Shown: one piece after another, positions 16,243-25,135 of the stretch | Numbering within the stretch: the stretch's first letter is position 1 | How the letters are laid out: the number at the start of each line of letters is the position of its first letter | DNA from: Atopobiaceae bacterium | GTDB lineage: Bacteria > Actinomycetota > Coriobacteriia > Coriobacteriales > Atopobiaceae | Length of the DNA: 64,000 nt | Reading direction: 5' to 3' | Assembly (NCBI GenBank): GCA_902834555.1 | Contig: CADFJN010000003.1 | Span: forward strand, 1-64,000 | Made by a program: the position numbers and the translations under genes | The notes under the pieces: model-generated | Databases searched by the model: none | Told to the model about the DNA's origin: nothing | The model's input: the letters and a program-made list of their open reading frames with translations, nothing else

Positions 16243-17520
16243 ATGAGCGACGTTCTCGAGCGCTTCCTGCGCTACGTGCAGGTTGATTCCCCCTCCGACC
16301 CGGACAACGAGGAGGAGGTGCCCTCGAGCCCTCTGGAGCACGGCATGGCGCGACTCCTGGCGGACGAGCTTTCCGCCATGGGCTGCCAGGACGTGAGTGT
16401 GGACGAGCACGCCTACGTGCTGGGTACCGTTCCAGCCTCCGCCGGCGCCGAGAACCTCCCCGCCCTCTGCCTGTGCTCGCACCTTGACACCACGGCCGAC
16501 GCCCCTTCGCTGGGCGTGCGCCCGCACGTGGTGCACTATGAGGGCGGCAACCTTGTGGCGGGCGTCGTGGACGGCCAGACCATCGAGACCACGCTGGAGC
16601 AGGTGCCAGACCTTGCGAACTTTACCGGCCAGGACATCGTGTGCTCCGACGGCTCGACGCTCCTCGGTGCGGACGACAAGGCCGGCATCGCCGAAATCTG
16701 CTCGCTGGCGGCACGCCTCCTCAAGGACAAAAGCATCCCGCACCCTACGCTCAAGCTGGCCTTTGTTCCCGACGAGGAGATTGGCCACGGGGCCGCTCTG
16801 CTCGACCTTGAGAAGCTGGGCGCGGCCTGGGGCTATACGGTTGACGGCGAGGCGCTGGGCGAGTTCAATTACGAGACGTTCAACGCCGCCGAGGCCCTGG
16901 TGCGCGTGCGTGGCGTGATGGTGCATCCGGGCTCTGCCAAGAACGTGATGGTGAACGCCATCACGGTTGCTGCCGAGTTCGACCAGCTGGTGCCCGCTGC
17001 CGAGAGGCCCGAGCACACCAGCGGTCGCGAGGGCTTCTTCCACCCCACGGCGATTCGCGGCACGGCGTCCGAGGTCACGCTCTCCTACATCGTGCGCGAC
17101 CACGACTCGCAGATCTTCTCGCAGCGTCAGCAGACGCTCAAGGATATCGCCGCGTTCCTCAACAAGCGCTATGGCGAGGGAACCGTCACCGTGACCCTGC
17201 ACGAGCAGTACCGCAACATGGCCGAGGCCTTTGGCGACTGCCCCTTCCTCATCGACAATGCCCTTGCCGCAAACCGCGAGGCGGGCGTGGAGCCGCAGGT
17301 CATCGCCGTGCGCGGTGGCACCGACGGCTCGCAGCTCTCGCTGCGTGGGCTGCCGTGCCCCAACATCGCCACCGGTGGCTACAACGCGCACTCGGTGCGC
17401 GAGTTCATCCCCGTGTCCTCGCTCGAGACCACGGTCGACATCCTGCAGAACCTTGTCACCAAGTTCGCCGTGCCGCAGACTTCCGGCAAGCAAGCGGCCG
17501 GCCAGCAGGCGGTGCGATGA
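16243..17520 (+). CDS. pepT: peptidase T (tripeptide aminopeptidase)
   Basis: A 425-residue M20-family metallopeptidase. Metal-binding and catalytic motifs are CSHLDTT, GADDKAG, PDEEIGHG, the aspartate in VDGEALGEFNYETFN and the histidine in GGYNAHSVREF. The length fits PepT, which removes N-terminal residues from tripeptides in the cytoplasm. The start chosen has GAAAGGAAG about 8 bases upstream; an in-frame ATG 24 bases earlier lacks such a site. The stop overlaps the next gene by four bases. Confidence 0.9.
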   Translation: MSDVLERFLRYVQVDSPSDPDNEEEVPSSPLEHGMARLLADELSAMGCQDVSVDEHAYVLGTVPASAGAENLPALCLCSHLDTTADAPSLGVRPHVVHYEGGNLVAGVVDGQTIETTLEQVPDLANFTGQDIVCSDGSTLLGADDKAGIAEICSLAARLLKDKSIPHPTLKLAFVPDEEIGHGAALLDLEKLGAAWGYTVDGEALGEFNYETFNAAEALVRVRGVMVHPGSAKNVMVNAITVAAEFDQLVPAAERPEHTSGREGFFHPTAIRGTASEVTLSYIVRDHDSQIFSQRQQTLKDIAAFLNKRYGEGTVTVTLHEQYRNMAEAFGDCPFLIDNALAANREAGVEPQVIAVRGGTDGSQLSLRGLPCPNIATGGYNAHSVREFIPVSSLETTVDILQNLVTKFAVPQTSGKQAAGQQAVR

Positions 17521-18074
17521 GCCCCCAAGTGGCAGATCTCTTCTCGGTGGCTGCCGCCGTGCTGCCCGCGCTTGCCTGCCTTGTCGAGTGGGCCGGAAGC
17601 GTTGGTATCTCGGAGCGCCATCATAGCCACCACGACACCTACGTGATCTCCTCGGCGCTCTCGCGCTCGCTGGCGTTTGCGATGGTGCTCATGGGGGCAA
17701 TTGGTCTCATGCTGGGCTGGCTCTGCGACGTGGGCGGCTTTGACGCCAGCGCGGACGTGGTGGTGCCGTTCTTCTCGGCCTTTGTGATTGTGCTCTTTGT
17801 GCTGTGGGCGTTCAAGCGGCGCTACCGCGTCTCGCTCTACGACGACTTCATGGACGTGCGGCCCTACTTTGGCCACATGCGTACGGTGAAGTACGACCAG
17901 ATCGAGCGCATGGAGTGGACTGGCGTGAGGTGTGGGACGGGCTTCAGGAGCCTCGTGATTCACCCGGCAGGGGAGCGCTCCGTGAAGCTTCCCGGTGTCC
18001 TCGATCTGGAGCATATCCTTACGCGCATCGACCGCGACGACGCGTTGGTTGGTGGCATGCCGCAGCGGCGCTAG
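17517..18074 (+). CDS. small membrane protein, unknown function
   Basis: A 185-residue protein with ATGA overlap to pepT, so likely co-translated. Two or three hydrophobic segments occur near residues 8-24, 52-75 and 84-103. A soluble C-terminal half follows (YRVSLYDDFMDVRPYFGHMRTVKYDQIERMEW), which looks like a bacterial PH-type beta domain. I do not recognise the family. The link to pepT may be only organisational. Confidence 0.65.
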   Translation: MSPQVADLFSVAAAVLPALACLVEWAGSVGISERHHSHHDTYVISSALSRSLAFAMVLMGAIGLMLGWLCDVGGFDASADVVVPFFSAFVIVLFVLWAFKRRYRVSLYDDFMDVRPYFGHMRTVKYDQIERMEWTGVRCGTGFRSLVIHPAGERSVKLPGVLDLEHILTRIDRDDALVGGMPQRR

Positions 18075-18217
18075 CGGGGGCTTCTCGGCGTGCAGGGTTT
18101 TCTTTGATGGCCTCTTTCGCGGAGCTTGCCAGAAGCTGACGTATGTCACCCGCCCCGTGCCTGTACGCCCTTATGATGGTACCTAGTCGCACAACTGCGT
18201 TCCTCGGAGGTATCTCG

Positions 18218-19066
18218 TTGATTAAGCTCGTCCTCTCCGACATGGACAACACCCTCATTCCATTTGGCGCCCCGAGTGTCTCTCCGCGCACGTTCGAGGC
18301 AATCCACGACGTAATCAACGCCGGGATTCACTTTGGCCCGGACACTGGGCGCGACTACGTGGAGCTCATGCGCTTCTTCCACATGGACGAGTCCTGCTTC
18401 ATGACGGGCATCATGTCCAACGGTAAGCGCGTGCGCGTGGACGGGCGCGACGTGTGGACCTACTCGATACCGCACGACTGGCTCCAGCGCGTAGCTGACG
18501 CGCTCAAGCCCGAGCGTGGCATGTTCCTTGTCTGCTTCCCCCTGGACACCAACCTCTTTAACCCTGGCTACGTGGTGGGTGCCTCCGAGGAGGAGATGAA
18601 CGAGTACGAGAGGCTCGTCCACTTCAACGGCGGTCGCGTTGAGGACGTCCCTGACATCGATTTCATTGCGGCTGCCAACGCCTGCAACGGAGACGAGAAG
18701 CGCCACGCCTACTGCCAGCAGCTCGTTGCCAAGGCGTGTCCCGAGGTAGAGACCATCATGTCGATTCCCAACTGGTTCGACGTGCTGCCGCGCGGGATCA
18801 ACAAGGCGTCGGCGCTTGATACCATCCTTGATGCGGTGGGTGCCACGCGCGACGAGGTAGTGGTCTTTGGGGACTCGGGCAATGACGTTGCGATCCTGAG
18901 CGAGGTCCACTACTCTGTCGCTGTGGCAAACGCGACGGACGAGGTCAAGGGCATCTGCAACTTTAGCTGCGGCGCATCTGCGGACGAGGGCGTGGCGGAC
19001 GCGCTGTTCGAGATTGCCCGTGCGGCGCGTGCACACGAGGTCCCGGCATTCCTGAGGGAGGGCTAA
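18218..19066 (+). CDS. HAD-superfamily hydrolase (2)
   Basis: A 282-residue protein from a TTG preceded by CGGAGG. An upstream ATG in frame would add an unconserved tail. LIKLVLSDMDNTLIP is motif I, and VVFGDSGNDVAIL with K in INKASALD supply the later Cof-type motifs. It is probably a phosphatase of small phosphorylated metabolites. The TAA stop shares a base with the next gene's ATG, so the two HAD genes form a coupled pair. Confidence 0.83.
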   Translation: MIKLVLSDMDNTLIPFGAPSVSPRTFEAIHDVINAGIHFGPDTGRDYVELMRFFHMDESCFMTGIMSNGKRVRVDGRDVWTYSIPHDWLQRVADALKPERGMFLVCFPLDTNLFNPGYVVGASEEEMNEYERLVHFNGGRVEDVPDIDFIAAANACNGDEKRHAYCQQLVAKACPEVETIMSIPNWFDVLPRGINKASALDTILDAVGATRDEVVVFGDSGNDVAILSEVHYSVAVANATDEVKGICNFSCGASADEGVADALFEIARAARAHEVPAFLREG

Positions 19067-19863
19067 TGGTACGGCTGATTGCAGCAGACATGGACGGTAC
19101 CCTGCTCGACGAGAACTCGCTGCTCCCCGAGGAGACCTTCGAGCTCATCGAGAAGCTGCGCGACCGCGGGGTCCTTTTCTGCGCAAGCTCTGGGCGCAGA
19201 TACGAGACGCTGCGTTGGCTGTTCGAGCCCGTGGCGGACAGGATCGACTACGTGGCTTCTCTTGGCACGCAGGTCTATGCCGACGGTCAGCTGCTTGACC
19301 GCGAGGTCTTCTCGACGCGCGCGGTGCTGAGACTTTTCCGCACGTGCCAGGAGTTCGACTGCTTCCACCTGGTGCTCTACGATCGCACGCACACCTTCCT
19401 GCTTGATGACCAGAGCAGCTACGTGCGCGAGCTTGACAAGGACCTCCCCAACGCCGAGCGCGTGTTCGACCCGCCGGCACCGGACGTGAGCATCATCAAG
19501 GCGGCAATCTGCTACGACCGCCCGCACGAGATCATGGACATGGTCTACGTGCTTGAGCGCGAGCTTGGCGACGTCTTCTCGTTCATGCCGTCTGGCAACA
19601 CCTGGATCGACGTCACGCCGCGCGGGATCAGCAAGGCCACGGGCCTGGAGGCACTGCTTGGTTACTACGGCATCGACCGTGCGGACGTGGTTGCGTTTGG
19701 CGACTCGATGAACGACTACGCGATGCTGCGCTACGTGGGGCATCCGTACGTGATGGGCAATGCGCGCTATGCGGTGAAGCAGATTGCCGAGAAGGTCGTG
19801 GGCACCAACGTCGAGCACGCCGTGCAGAATGAGATGCGCGCGATTCTCGAGGGGCTGGGGTAG
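19066..19863 (+). CDS. Cof-type HAD-superfamily phosphatase (3)
   Basis: A 265-residue protein. VRLIAADMDGTLLDENS is motif I, SSGRRYETL follows, and the C-terminal part has ISKATGLEALL and VVAFGDSMNDYAML. It is similar in layout to the gene before it, so a diverged tandem duplicate is plausible. The substrate is unknown. Confidence 0.85.
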   Translation: MVRLIAADMDGTLLDENSLLPEETFELIEKLRDRGVLFCASSGRRYETLRWLFEPVADRIDYVASLGTQVYADGQLLDREVFSTRAVLRLFRTCQEFDCFHLVLYDRTHTFLLDDQSSYVRELDKDLPNAERVFDPPAPDVSIIKAAICYDRPHEIMDMVYVLERELGDVFSFMPSGNTWIDVTPRGISKATGLEALLGYYGIDRADVVAFGDSMNDYAMLRYVGHPYVMGNARYAVKQIAEKVVGTNVEHAVQNEMRAILEGLG

Positions 19864-19883
19864 GGCTGCGGCGGTGTATCTTT

Positions 19884-19924
19884 GCGTGTCTCGGCGCACT
19901 TTTGTCTTCTCTATGGAGACACGC
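19884..19924. repeat. hairpin between HAD genes and tRNA
   Basis: GCGTGTCTC (19884-19892) and GAGACACGC (19916-19924) form a perfect 9-bp stem. There is no T-run; it may end the HAD operon. Confidence 0.45.
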
Positions 19925-19931
19925 TGCGGTG

Positions 19932-19960
19932 TTGACCGAGAGTGGGCTTGAGCATATAGT
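19932..19960 (+). promoter_or_regulatory. tRNA promoter
   Basis: TTGACC (19932-19937) and TATAGT (19955-19960) are separated by exactly 17 bases, close to sigma-70 consensus. The -10 box ends 27 bases before the tRNA-Met gene, as expected for a short 5' leader. Confidence 0.8.
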
Positions 19961-19987
19961 TACTTCTTGCGCTGAGGCGTAACCCAT

Positions 19988-20064
<77 letters not shown>

Positions 20065-20073
20065 AAATCACAG

Positions 20074-20104
20074 CCCCGACCTGCGAAAACAGGTCGGGGT
20101 TTTT
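20074..20104 (+). terminator. terminator after tRNA-Met
   Basis: CCCCGACCTG and CAGGTCGGGG form a perfect 10-bp stem around CGAAAA, followed by TTTTT. A diverged copy follows attR at 51591-51621. Confidence 0.92.
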
Positions 20105-20107
20105 CTT

Positions 20108-20150
20108 TGACCACCATGTGACCACCAACGTGACCACCATTTGACCACCA
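20108..20150. promoter_or_regulatory. left integrase arm-type site array
   Basis: TGACCACCA occurs four times, at 20108, 20119, 20131 and 20142, a spacing of 11-12 bases (one helical turn). The same word occurs four times at the right end. Such paired arrays are characteristic of arm-binding sites for tyrosine integrases. Confidence 0.75.
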
Positions 20151-20188
20151 AAAGTTTTTTCTGGCAAGTCAAAAACCGCCCGGAAAGC

Positions 20189-20352
20189 GGCGTAGCTGCT
20201 GCCTTGGCGAAACCTTCACTTTTCAACAACCGCTCCAGCGAAACCTAACTACCGCCGTGGCGAAACCGATGTACCGCCCTGGCGGTAGCTTCGGGTGGAT
20301 TGCTCTCGCCCTGGCGGCATCTCTTATCTCCTTTATCTATTTTTATAAAAAA
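20189..20352. promoter_or_regulatory. iteron-like dyads and AT-rich stretch (candidate origin or operator)
   Basis: Related words with the core CCGCCNTGGCGAAACC occur at about 20200, 20231, 20251, 20272 and 20305. The fourth is a clean dyad, TACCGCC-CT-GGCGGTA (20272-20287). An AT-rich tract follows, including TTTTTATAAAAA at 20340-20351. The layout resembles either a replication origin with iterons or a multi-site operator for the HTH genes downstream. About 390 bases here contain no gene. Confidence 0.5.
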
Positions 20353-20494
20353 TCTCCGAGCGGGCCCGAAAGCGCTGCGCTCCTCCTCTGGCGCTCGCGC
20401 TTGCGTTGAGTCCGCTCGACTTTCGAGTGAAATCCACCAACCCTAAAGCCCTCCTGCTAGCTTCTGCGTGAAGCCGAAGAACGGAGGGAAGCCC

Positions 20495-20731
20495 ATGGAG
20501 AACGTGAACACAGGGGAAGGCGAGGACGAAGGCCGCGTCATCACGCTGTCGGAGGCGGGAGAGATCCTCCATGCCTCGTATGCCACGGTGCTCAGGCTTG
20601 TCACCAACGGAGAGCTCAAGGCTTTTCGCATCAGGAACTCATGGAGGACGAGCACCACGGCCTGCGAGCGGTTCATCGATGAGCAGTTCAAGAGGCAGGC
20701 CGTCATATGTCGCTCCACGGAAGCAAGGTAG
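20495..20731 (+). CDS. helix-turn-helix protein, possible excisionase
   Basis: A 78-residue protein from an ATG preceded by GGAGGGA. ITLSEAGEILHASYATVLRLVTNGELKAFRIRNSWRTS is a MerR/excisionase-type winged helix of the helix-turn-helix 17 kind. Small proteins like this near the element end often act as recombination directionality factors or regulators. It overlaps the next gene by 25 bases. Confidence 0.72.
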   Translation: MENVNTGEGEDEGRVITLSEAGEILHASYATVLRLVTNGELKAFRIRNSWRTSTTACERFIDEQFKRQAVICRSTEAR

Positions 20732-21123
20732 CCAACCCGGGCGACCCCTTCGCGAGGTTCAATCCCGGACGCTACACGACGCTTCCCGAAGAGGTTGTGC
20801 ACGTGATGGCGCGCCGGCGTGTGGGTTCCAACGGCTGGCCCGTGATGCTCGCGCTCTGCAGGCGCATCTACGCCGACGGAGAGCTCGGTACCTACGGGCG
20901 CGAGGACATCAGCGCGTTCACCGGCCTCACCTATCGCCAAATCGCACGCGGCATGAGCGAGCTGAGGGAAAAGGGCATCATTGTACCGGTCATCCGCAAG
21001 GTGGACGGCTACCGCAGGCTCGACCACTCCGCGCACGGCCATGTCGCGCGCTACTGCATCTGCCGCGAGATTTGGGCGCTCGTTGAGCTCAAGGAAACGG
21101 GAGGAGAACCGCCTCTTGGATAG
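20707..21123 (+). CDS. winged-helix DNA-binding protein, possible replication initiator
   Basis: A 138-residue protein. GRYTTLPEEVVHVM, LALCRRIYADGELGTYGREDISAFTGLTYRQIARGMSELREKGII and VPVIRKVDG form a winged-helix domain like the N-terminal part of plasmid or phage replication proteins. It follows the excisionase-like gene and lies close to the iteron-like region, which fits an initiator or a regulator. The family is not identified with certainty. Next come 286 bases (21124-21409) with no gene and a small GGAGC/GCTCC hairpin. Confidence 0.5.
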   Translation: MSLHGSKVANPGDPFARFNPGRYTTLPEEVVHVMARRRVGSNGWPVMLALCRRIYADGELGTYGREDISAFTGLTYRQIARGMSELREKGIIVPVIRKVDGYRRLDHSAHGHVARYCICREIWALVELKETGGEPPLG

Positions 21124-21409
21124 AATTTTCAGGAGCACCCTCGCACGGGGGCTCCCAGACGCACGTCGAACCGCCGTGAAGCGGCACCCAGGGCGCGCGC
21201 CAGGGGCCTTCGGCGGAGCAAGACGAAAAGCCCGTGGCCAAGCGTGGCCACTCTAACTCCGAGCGGGAACCCTCGAATCGAAGGTGGAATCCGCACGGGA
21301 CCCCTGCAAGTCGCTACCTTCCTGCCATCCGACCGGGAGGCTGCGGCGACATAGACGCTCCAAGCCGCGACCGGCACGACGCCGTGCGGTCGGAAGGCAG
21401 GAGCGAATC

Positions 21410-21709
21410 ATGGATCCCAACAGGTACATCGCGAGCAAGATCGGGCTCGCCCGGGAGATGTCGGGCATGTCCATAGCGACGCTGGCGCGCCGCGCGGGCA
21501 TGACCCCCAACGCCCTGAGCGAGAGCCTGCGCGGCAACCGCACGCTCACGGCGGCCGAGCTCGTTGAGCTCGCGCTGGTCTTGGATATCGACCTCGTCTG
21601 CTTCGTCGAGAAGGAGCGCTACGACGAGATCGTCGAGCGCCGTCAACAGGTGATCGATGAGTTCGGTACCGGAGCCGGCATGGCCGACCTCAGGAAGGTG
21701 CGCCGGTAA
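21410..21709 (+). CDS. XRE-family helix-turn-helix regulator
   Basis: A 99-residue protein with AGGAG before the ATG. YIASKIGLAREMSGMSIATLARRAGMTPNALSESLRGNRTLTAAELVELALVL is a complete Cro/C1-type helix-turn-helix. A short basic tail follows. It is the first gene of the coupled transfer operon: its TAA shares a base with the next ATG. It probably controls element transfer genes. Confidence 0.82.
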   Translation: MDPNRYIASKIGLAREMSGMSIATLARRAGMTPNALSESLRGNRTLTAAELVELALVLDIDLVCFVEKERYDEIVERRQQVIDEFGTGAGMADLRKVRR

Positions 21710-21966
21710 TGGGAAAAGCGCCGGGTGATGAGGCGCGTGTGACCGCGCGCGAGGTGGCCCTGTGCCTGCTCAAGTACAGGAGCGCGGAGATCATGGACGC
21801 CCACGAGGACTGGTGGGCGTTCCTCTCGTGCGTGGAGACATCCATCGTAGAGAACACCGAGGCGATTGCCGCCGACCTCAGGAGCCTGGCCGAGGAGAAG
21901 GGCGACGCCGAGGCGCTCGCCCTCTCCCGCGCCCTCGACTGCACGGACGAGGAGGGCGATACCTGA
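21709..21966 (+). CDS. small conserved element protein, unknown
   Basis: An 85-residue acidic helical protein (REVALCLLKYRSAEIMDAHEDWWAFLSCVETSIVENTEAIAADL). Start and stop overlap both neighbours by one base, so it is part of the transfer operon. I do not recognise a family. Confidence 0.6.
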   Translation: MGKAPGDEARVTAREVALCLLKYRSAEIMDAHEDWWAFLSCVETSIVENTEAIAADLRSLAEEKGDAEALALSRALDCTDEEGDT

Positions 21967-22529
21967 TGGCAGACGACTACGGCGACGACTCCGGACAGAA
22001 GATCCTGGACGACCTCACGCGCTTCGCGGAGCGCATGGGCGCCGCCGCCATGATACGGCGCGCCGACGGCCTGCATGCCGCTTTGGAGCATGCGAAGGCA
22101 TCCACAACCCAAGAGAAGACGAAAGACGGCGTAGAGCCCGTTGAGTACGCCAAGCTCGACATGCACGAGTTCCGCGCGCTCGACGACTACGACGGCATCA
22201 AGAAGATCATCGAGGCGAAACTCGGGGCCCACGGCGTGGACACCGCATGGTTCGCCGACGAGCAGCTAGGCAAGGAGTACCTGCTCTTCCACGTCTCGGA
22301 CGCCCAGGAGGTCTGGCAGGGGCTCGACGAGCTCTCGCGCGAGACCGAGGCCGCCAAGGCGAAGGCATTGGAGAGGCTCGGACGCGAAGCCGAGAAGGTC
22401 CGCGACGAGCGGCCCCTGGAAGAGCGCGCCAAGGAGGCGCGCAAGGCGTCCGAGGCATTGGAGAACGATTGCGGGCACGCGCGCGTGCGCGAGAGGCCGG
22501 CTCCCGACCGGGAGAAGGGCTCGCGATGA
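21966..22529 (+). CDS. DUF3801/PcfB-like protein
   Basis: A 187-residue protein. Segments such as DGIKKIIEAKLGAHGVDTAWFADEQLGKEYLLFHVSDAQEVWQGLDEL, followed by a long charged helix, fit the DUF3801 (PcfB) family. In Gram-positive conjugation systems PcfB is encoded just before the VirD4-type coupling protein, and the same order is found here with an ATGA overlap. It may assist substrate docking. The match is by pattern and position. Confidence 0.55.
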   Translation: MADDYGDDSGQKILDDLTRFAERMGAAAMIRRADGLHAALEHAKASTTQEKTKDGVEPVEYAKLDMHEFRALDDYDGIKKIIEAKLGAHGVDTAWFADEQLGKEYLLFHVSDAQEVWQGLDELSRETEAAKAKALERLGREAEKVRDERPLEERAKEARKASEALENDCGHARVRERPAPDREKGSR

Positions 22530-24478
22530 GCGCCGTATCCAAGGCACCGCTCATGGCGGCAGCCGCAGGTTCCCTCGCGGCGTTCGGCGCTGCAAACGCC
22601 TACGTGTCCTGTCTGCTCACGCTCCCGGGCTCCCTCATGGGGAACCTCTCCCCGGCGCTGGAAGCGCTTCCCACGTTCATCGCGCATAACGGCATCCTCC
22701 ACGGAGGCGCCGCCCCGCTCGCGTCGGGGCTCGTGGCCGCCTGCGGCGTGTGGGCGCTCTGGGCGTACTCGCTCACGCACGGACGCGCGGACCGTGCCGG
22801 CGAGGAGCACGGCAGCGCCCGCTGGGCGAAGCCGAGCGAGACCCGCAAGTTCGCCGATGCCAGGCATCCCGAGAACAACGTCATCCTCTCGCGCGACGTG
22901 CGCATGGCGTTCGACGCAAAGGAAGCCCATATCGACAGTCTCTGGCAGCGCAACCTCAACCGCGCGGTCGTGGGAGGCTCGGGCTCCGGCAAGACCTTCT
23001 TCGACCTGCTCCCGAACATCATGCAGGCGAACGCCAGCTACTTCGTGACCGACCCCAAGGGCCAGACGCTCCCCATGGCGGGCGGCCTCCTCGCGGAGCG
23101 CGGCTACAGGGTGCTCGCGTTCGACACCATCGACTTCTCGAAGTCCCTCCACTACAACCCCATCGCCTACGTCGAGGACGAGGCCGACATCCTGGAGCTC
23201 GTGGGCTGCCTCATCGCCAACACCTCCGGCGACGACCGGCACGCCGCCGACCCCTTCTGGGAGAACGCCGAGCGCCTGCTCTACGTGGCGCTCATCGGAT
23301 ACCTGGTAAAGCACTGCCCGCGCGAGGACCGCTCGCTCTCGGGCGTGGTGACCCTGCTCTCGCTCGCCCGCGCCAAGGAGACCGACGAGGACTACGTGAG
23401 CCCGCTCGACCTCCTCTTCTTGGAGGTGGAGACGGGCATGCGCTACGTGGAGGTCGATACCGCCGCAGACGCGGAGGCGGACCCGCTCTCGCGGACGGCG
23501 AGCGCGGGAAGCGCGCGCTTCCGCTGGGTCAGGGTGGCCGACCCCGCCGCCGTGGAGGACGACTTCTGCCTCTTGCACTACAAGATGTTCAAGGACGCGG
23601 CGGGCCGCACCGCCAAGTCCATCCTGGTCTCCTGCAACACGCGCATGGAGCCCTTCGCGATACCCCAGGTGCGCGAGCTCGTCTCCTACGACGAGATGGA
23701 GCTCGACCGTCTGGGCGACTCGGACTGCCGCCGCGCCGTCTTCGCCATAGTGAGCGACACGAGCGGGCTCTACTCGTTCCTCCTCGCGATCATGATGTGG
23801 CAGGCGGTGAACGTCCTCTGCCGACGTGCGCTCACCCGCTACGGCGGGGCGCTCCCCACCCACGTGAGCTTCCTGCTCGACGAGTTCGCCAACATCGGAC
23901 GGCTCCCCGACATCGAGAAGACCATCGCCGTCGTCCGCAGCCGCAACGTCTCCATGACCGTCTACCTGCAGTCGATGTCGCAGCTCAAGAGCCGCTACAA
24001 GGACGACGCCGCGACCATCGTGGACTGCTGCGACACCACGGTCTTCCTGGGCGGCAAGTCCACCGACACCGTGCGCGAGATATCGGAGGCCGTCGGCAAG
24101 GAGACCGTGGGCACCCTCACCTGGAACGAGACGAGGGGGTCCACCGGAAGCTCCACCCGCAACTGGAACACCGTCGAGCGCGACCTGGTGCAGCCCTCCG
24201 AGGTCGCGCGCCTGCCGCGCGACGAGGCCGTCGTCCTCATCTCCGGGGCCTTTCCCGTGCGCGACAAGAAGTACGACCCGCGCCGCCACCCGATGTGGGC
24301 GCGCGTGGCCTCCGGGGACGCGGGCGCTCCCGCTCCCTTCGACTTCACCGAGTACTGTGCCCGCCTCCGAGGGGGCGGCGCCGAAGCGAAAGACGGGGCG
24401 CGCACGGACGTGCGCGGGCGCCGTCCCGCCGAAGACGGGCACCCACCGCGCGCGGATGCGCGCCGTAAGGAGGGATAG
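22526..24478 (+). CDS. VirD4/TraG-type type IV coupling ATPase
   Basis: A 650-residue protein. Hydrophobic segments lie near residues 6-30 and 55-80. Walker A is VVGGSGSGKTFF near 150, followed by TDPKGQTLP. Walker B is FLLDEFANIGRLPDIEK near 452, followed by YLQSMSQLKSRY. The C-terminal tail is charged. It links the relaxosome to the secretion channel at the membrane. It overlaps the DUF3801-like gene by four bases. Confidence 0.93.
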   Translation: MSAVSKAPLMAAAAGSLAAFGAANAYVSCLLTLPGSLMGNLSPALEALPTFIAHNGILHGGAAPLASGLVAACGVWALWAYSLTHGRADRAGEEHGSARWAKPSETRKFADARHPENNVILSRDVRMAFDAKEAHIDSLWQRNLNRAVVGGSGSGKTFFDLLPNIMQANASYFVTDPKGQTLPMAGGLLAERGYRVLAFDTIDFSKSLHYNPIAYVEDEADILELVGCLIANTSGDDRHAADPFWENAERLLYVALIGYLVKHCPREDRSLSGVVTLLSLARAKETDEDYVSPLDLLFLEVETGMRYVEVDTAADAEADPLSRTASAGSARFRWVRVADPAAVEDDFCLLHYKMFKDAAGRTAKSILVSCNTRMEPFAIPQVRELVSYDEMELDRLGDSDCRRAVFAIVSDTSGLYSFLLAIMMWQAVNVLCRRALTRYGGALPTHVSFLLDEFANIGRLPDIEKTIAVVRSRNVSMTVYLQSMSQLKSRYKDDAATIVDCCDTTVFLGGKSTDTVREISEAVGKETVGTLTWNETRGSTGSSTRNWNTVERDLVQPSEVARLPRDEAVVLISGAFPVRDKKYDPRRHPMWARVASGDAGAPAPFDFTEYCARLRGGGAEAKDGARTDVRGRRPAEDGHPPRADARRKEG

Positions 24479-24481
24479 CAA

Positions 24482-24697
24482 GTGCTTTCTCAGATCATCA
24501 AGCTGGTTTCCGGCTGCGTGACCTTCCTCGGAGGGTTCCTCATCGTGTGGGGAGCCGTCTCGCTGGGACTCGCCATCAGGGAGAACCAGGGCGGCCCGCA
24601 GCTCGCGACCGCCATCTCCACCATCGCCGGAGGCGCCATCATCGTCGCGGCGGCGGTCTACTTCGGCATGCTCGACACCTCGTGGCTTCCGTCCTAG
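24482..24697 (+). CDS. small two-TM T4SS protein (pilin/VirB2-like)
   Basis: A 71-residue protein starting at GTG. It has two hydrophobic helices (VTFLGGFLIVWGAVSLGLAI and GGAIIVAAAVYFGML) joined by a polar turn. Size and position between VirD4 and PrgI-like genes match the small membrane proteins (Maff2/VirB2-like) of Gram-positive T4SS operons. Confidence 0.65.
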   Translation: MLSQIIKLVSGCVTFLGGFLIVWGAVSLGLAIRENQGGPQLATAISTIAGGAIIVAAAVYFGMLDTSWLPS

Positions 24698-24700
24698 GGG

Positions 24701-25135
24701 GTGCGCATGCTCACGGCACCGGTCCACAAGGACATAGGCGAGTACACCGAGAAGGTCGTCGGCAAGCTCTCCGCGCGCACGCTCGCCTGCGTGGCGGGCG
24801 GCATCCTGAGCTCTTTCGCAGCCGCCGCCGGCTCCTACTTCCTGCTCGGCATCCAGGTATCGGACGCCACGCTTCCCGTCATGGCCGCCTCGATGCCGTT
24901 CTGGCTCCTGGGCTTCTGGCGCCCGCGCGGCCTCAAGGCCGAGGAGTACGTGCCCATGAGGCTCGACCACATGCTCACGGACGGCAGGCTCGCCTACGAG
25001 GCGGGGTGCGACCCCAGGCCCATCGCCGGGGAGCACACGGAGACAAGAACCAAGAGGCGCGCCGTGCGCGCCGCGAGGAGGAAGGGGGCCGAGAGGCGTG
25101 CTCCATCTCGGGAGAACCAAGGACAAGAAGGATAG
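24701..25135 (+). CDS. PrgI/VirB3-like membrane protein
   Basis: A 144-residue protein. VHKDIGEYTEKVVGKLSARTLACVAGGI near the N-terminus and two TM helices follow the PrgI layout. A basic tail ends the protein. PrgI-type proteins precede VirB4 in conjugation operons, as here; the genes overlap by 38 bases. GTG is used; an ATG six bases on is an alternative. Confidence 0.7.
   Translation: MRMLTAPVHKDIGEYTEKVVGKLSARTLACVAGGILSSFAAAAGSYFLLGIQVSDATLPVMAASMPFWLLGFWRPRGLKAEEYVPMRLDHMLTDGRLAYEAGCDPRPIAGEHTETRTKRRAVRAARRKGAERRAPSRENQGQEG

Noticed and set aside
20119..20150. TGACCACCA array as ordinary tandem repeat
   Set aside because: Its matched counterpart at the other element end and its helical spacing favour integrase arm sites.
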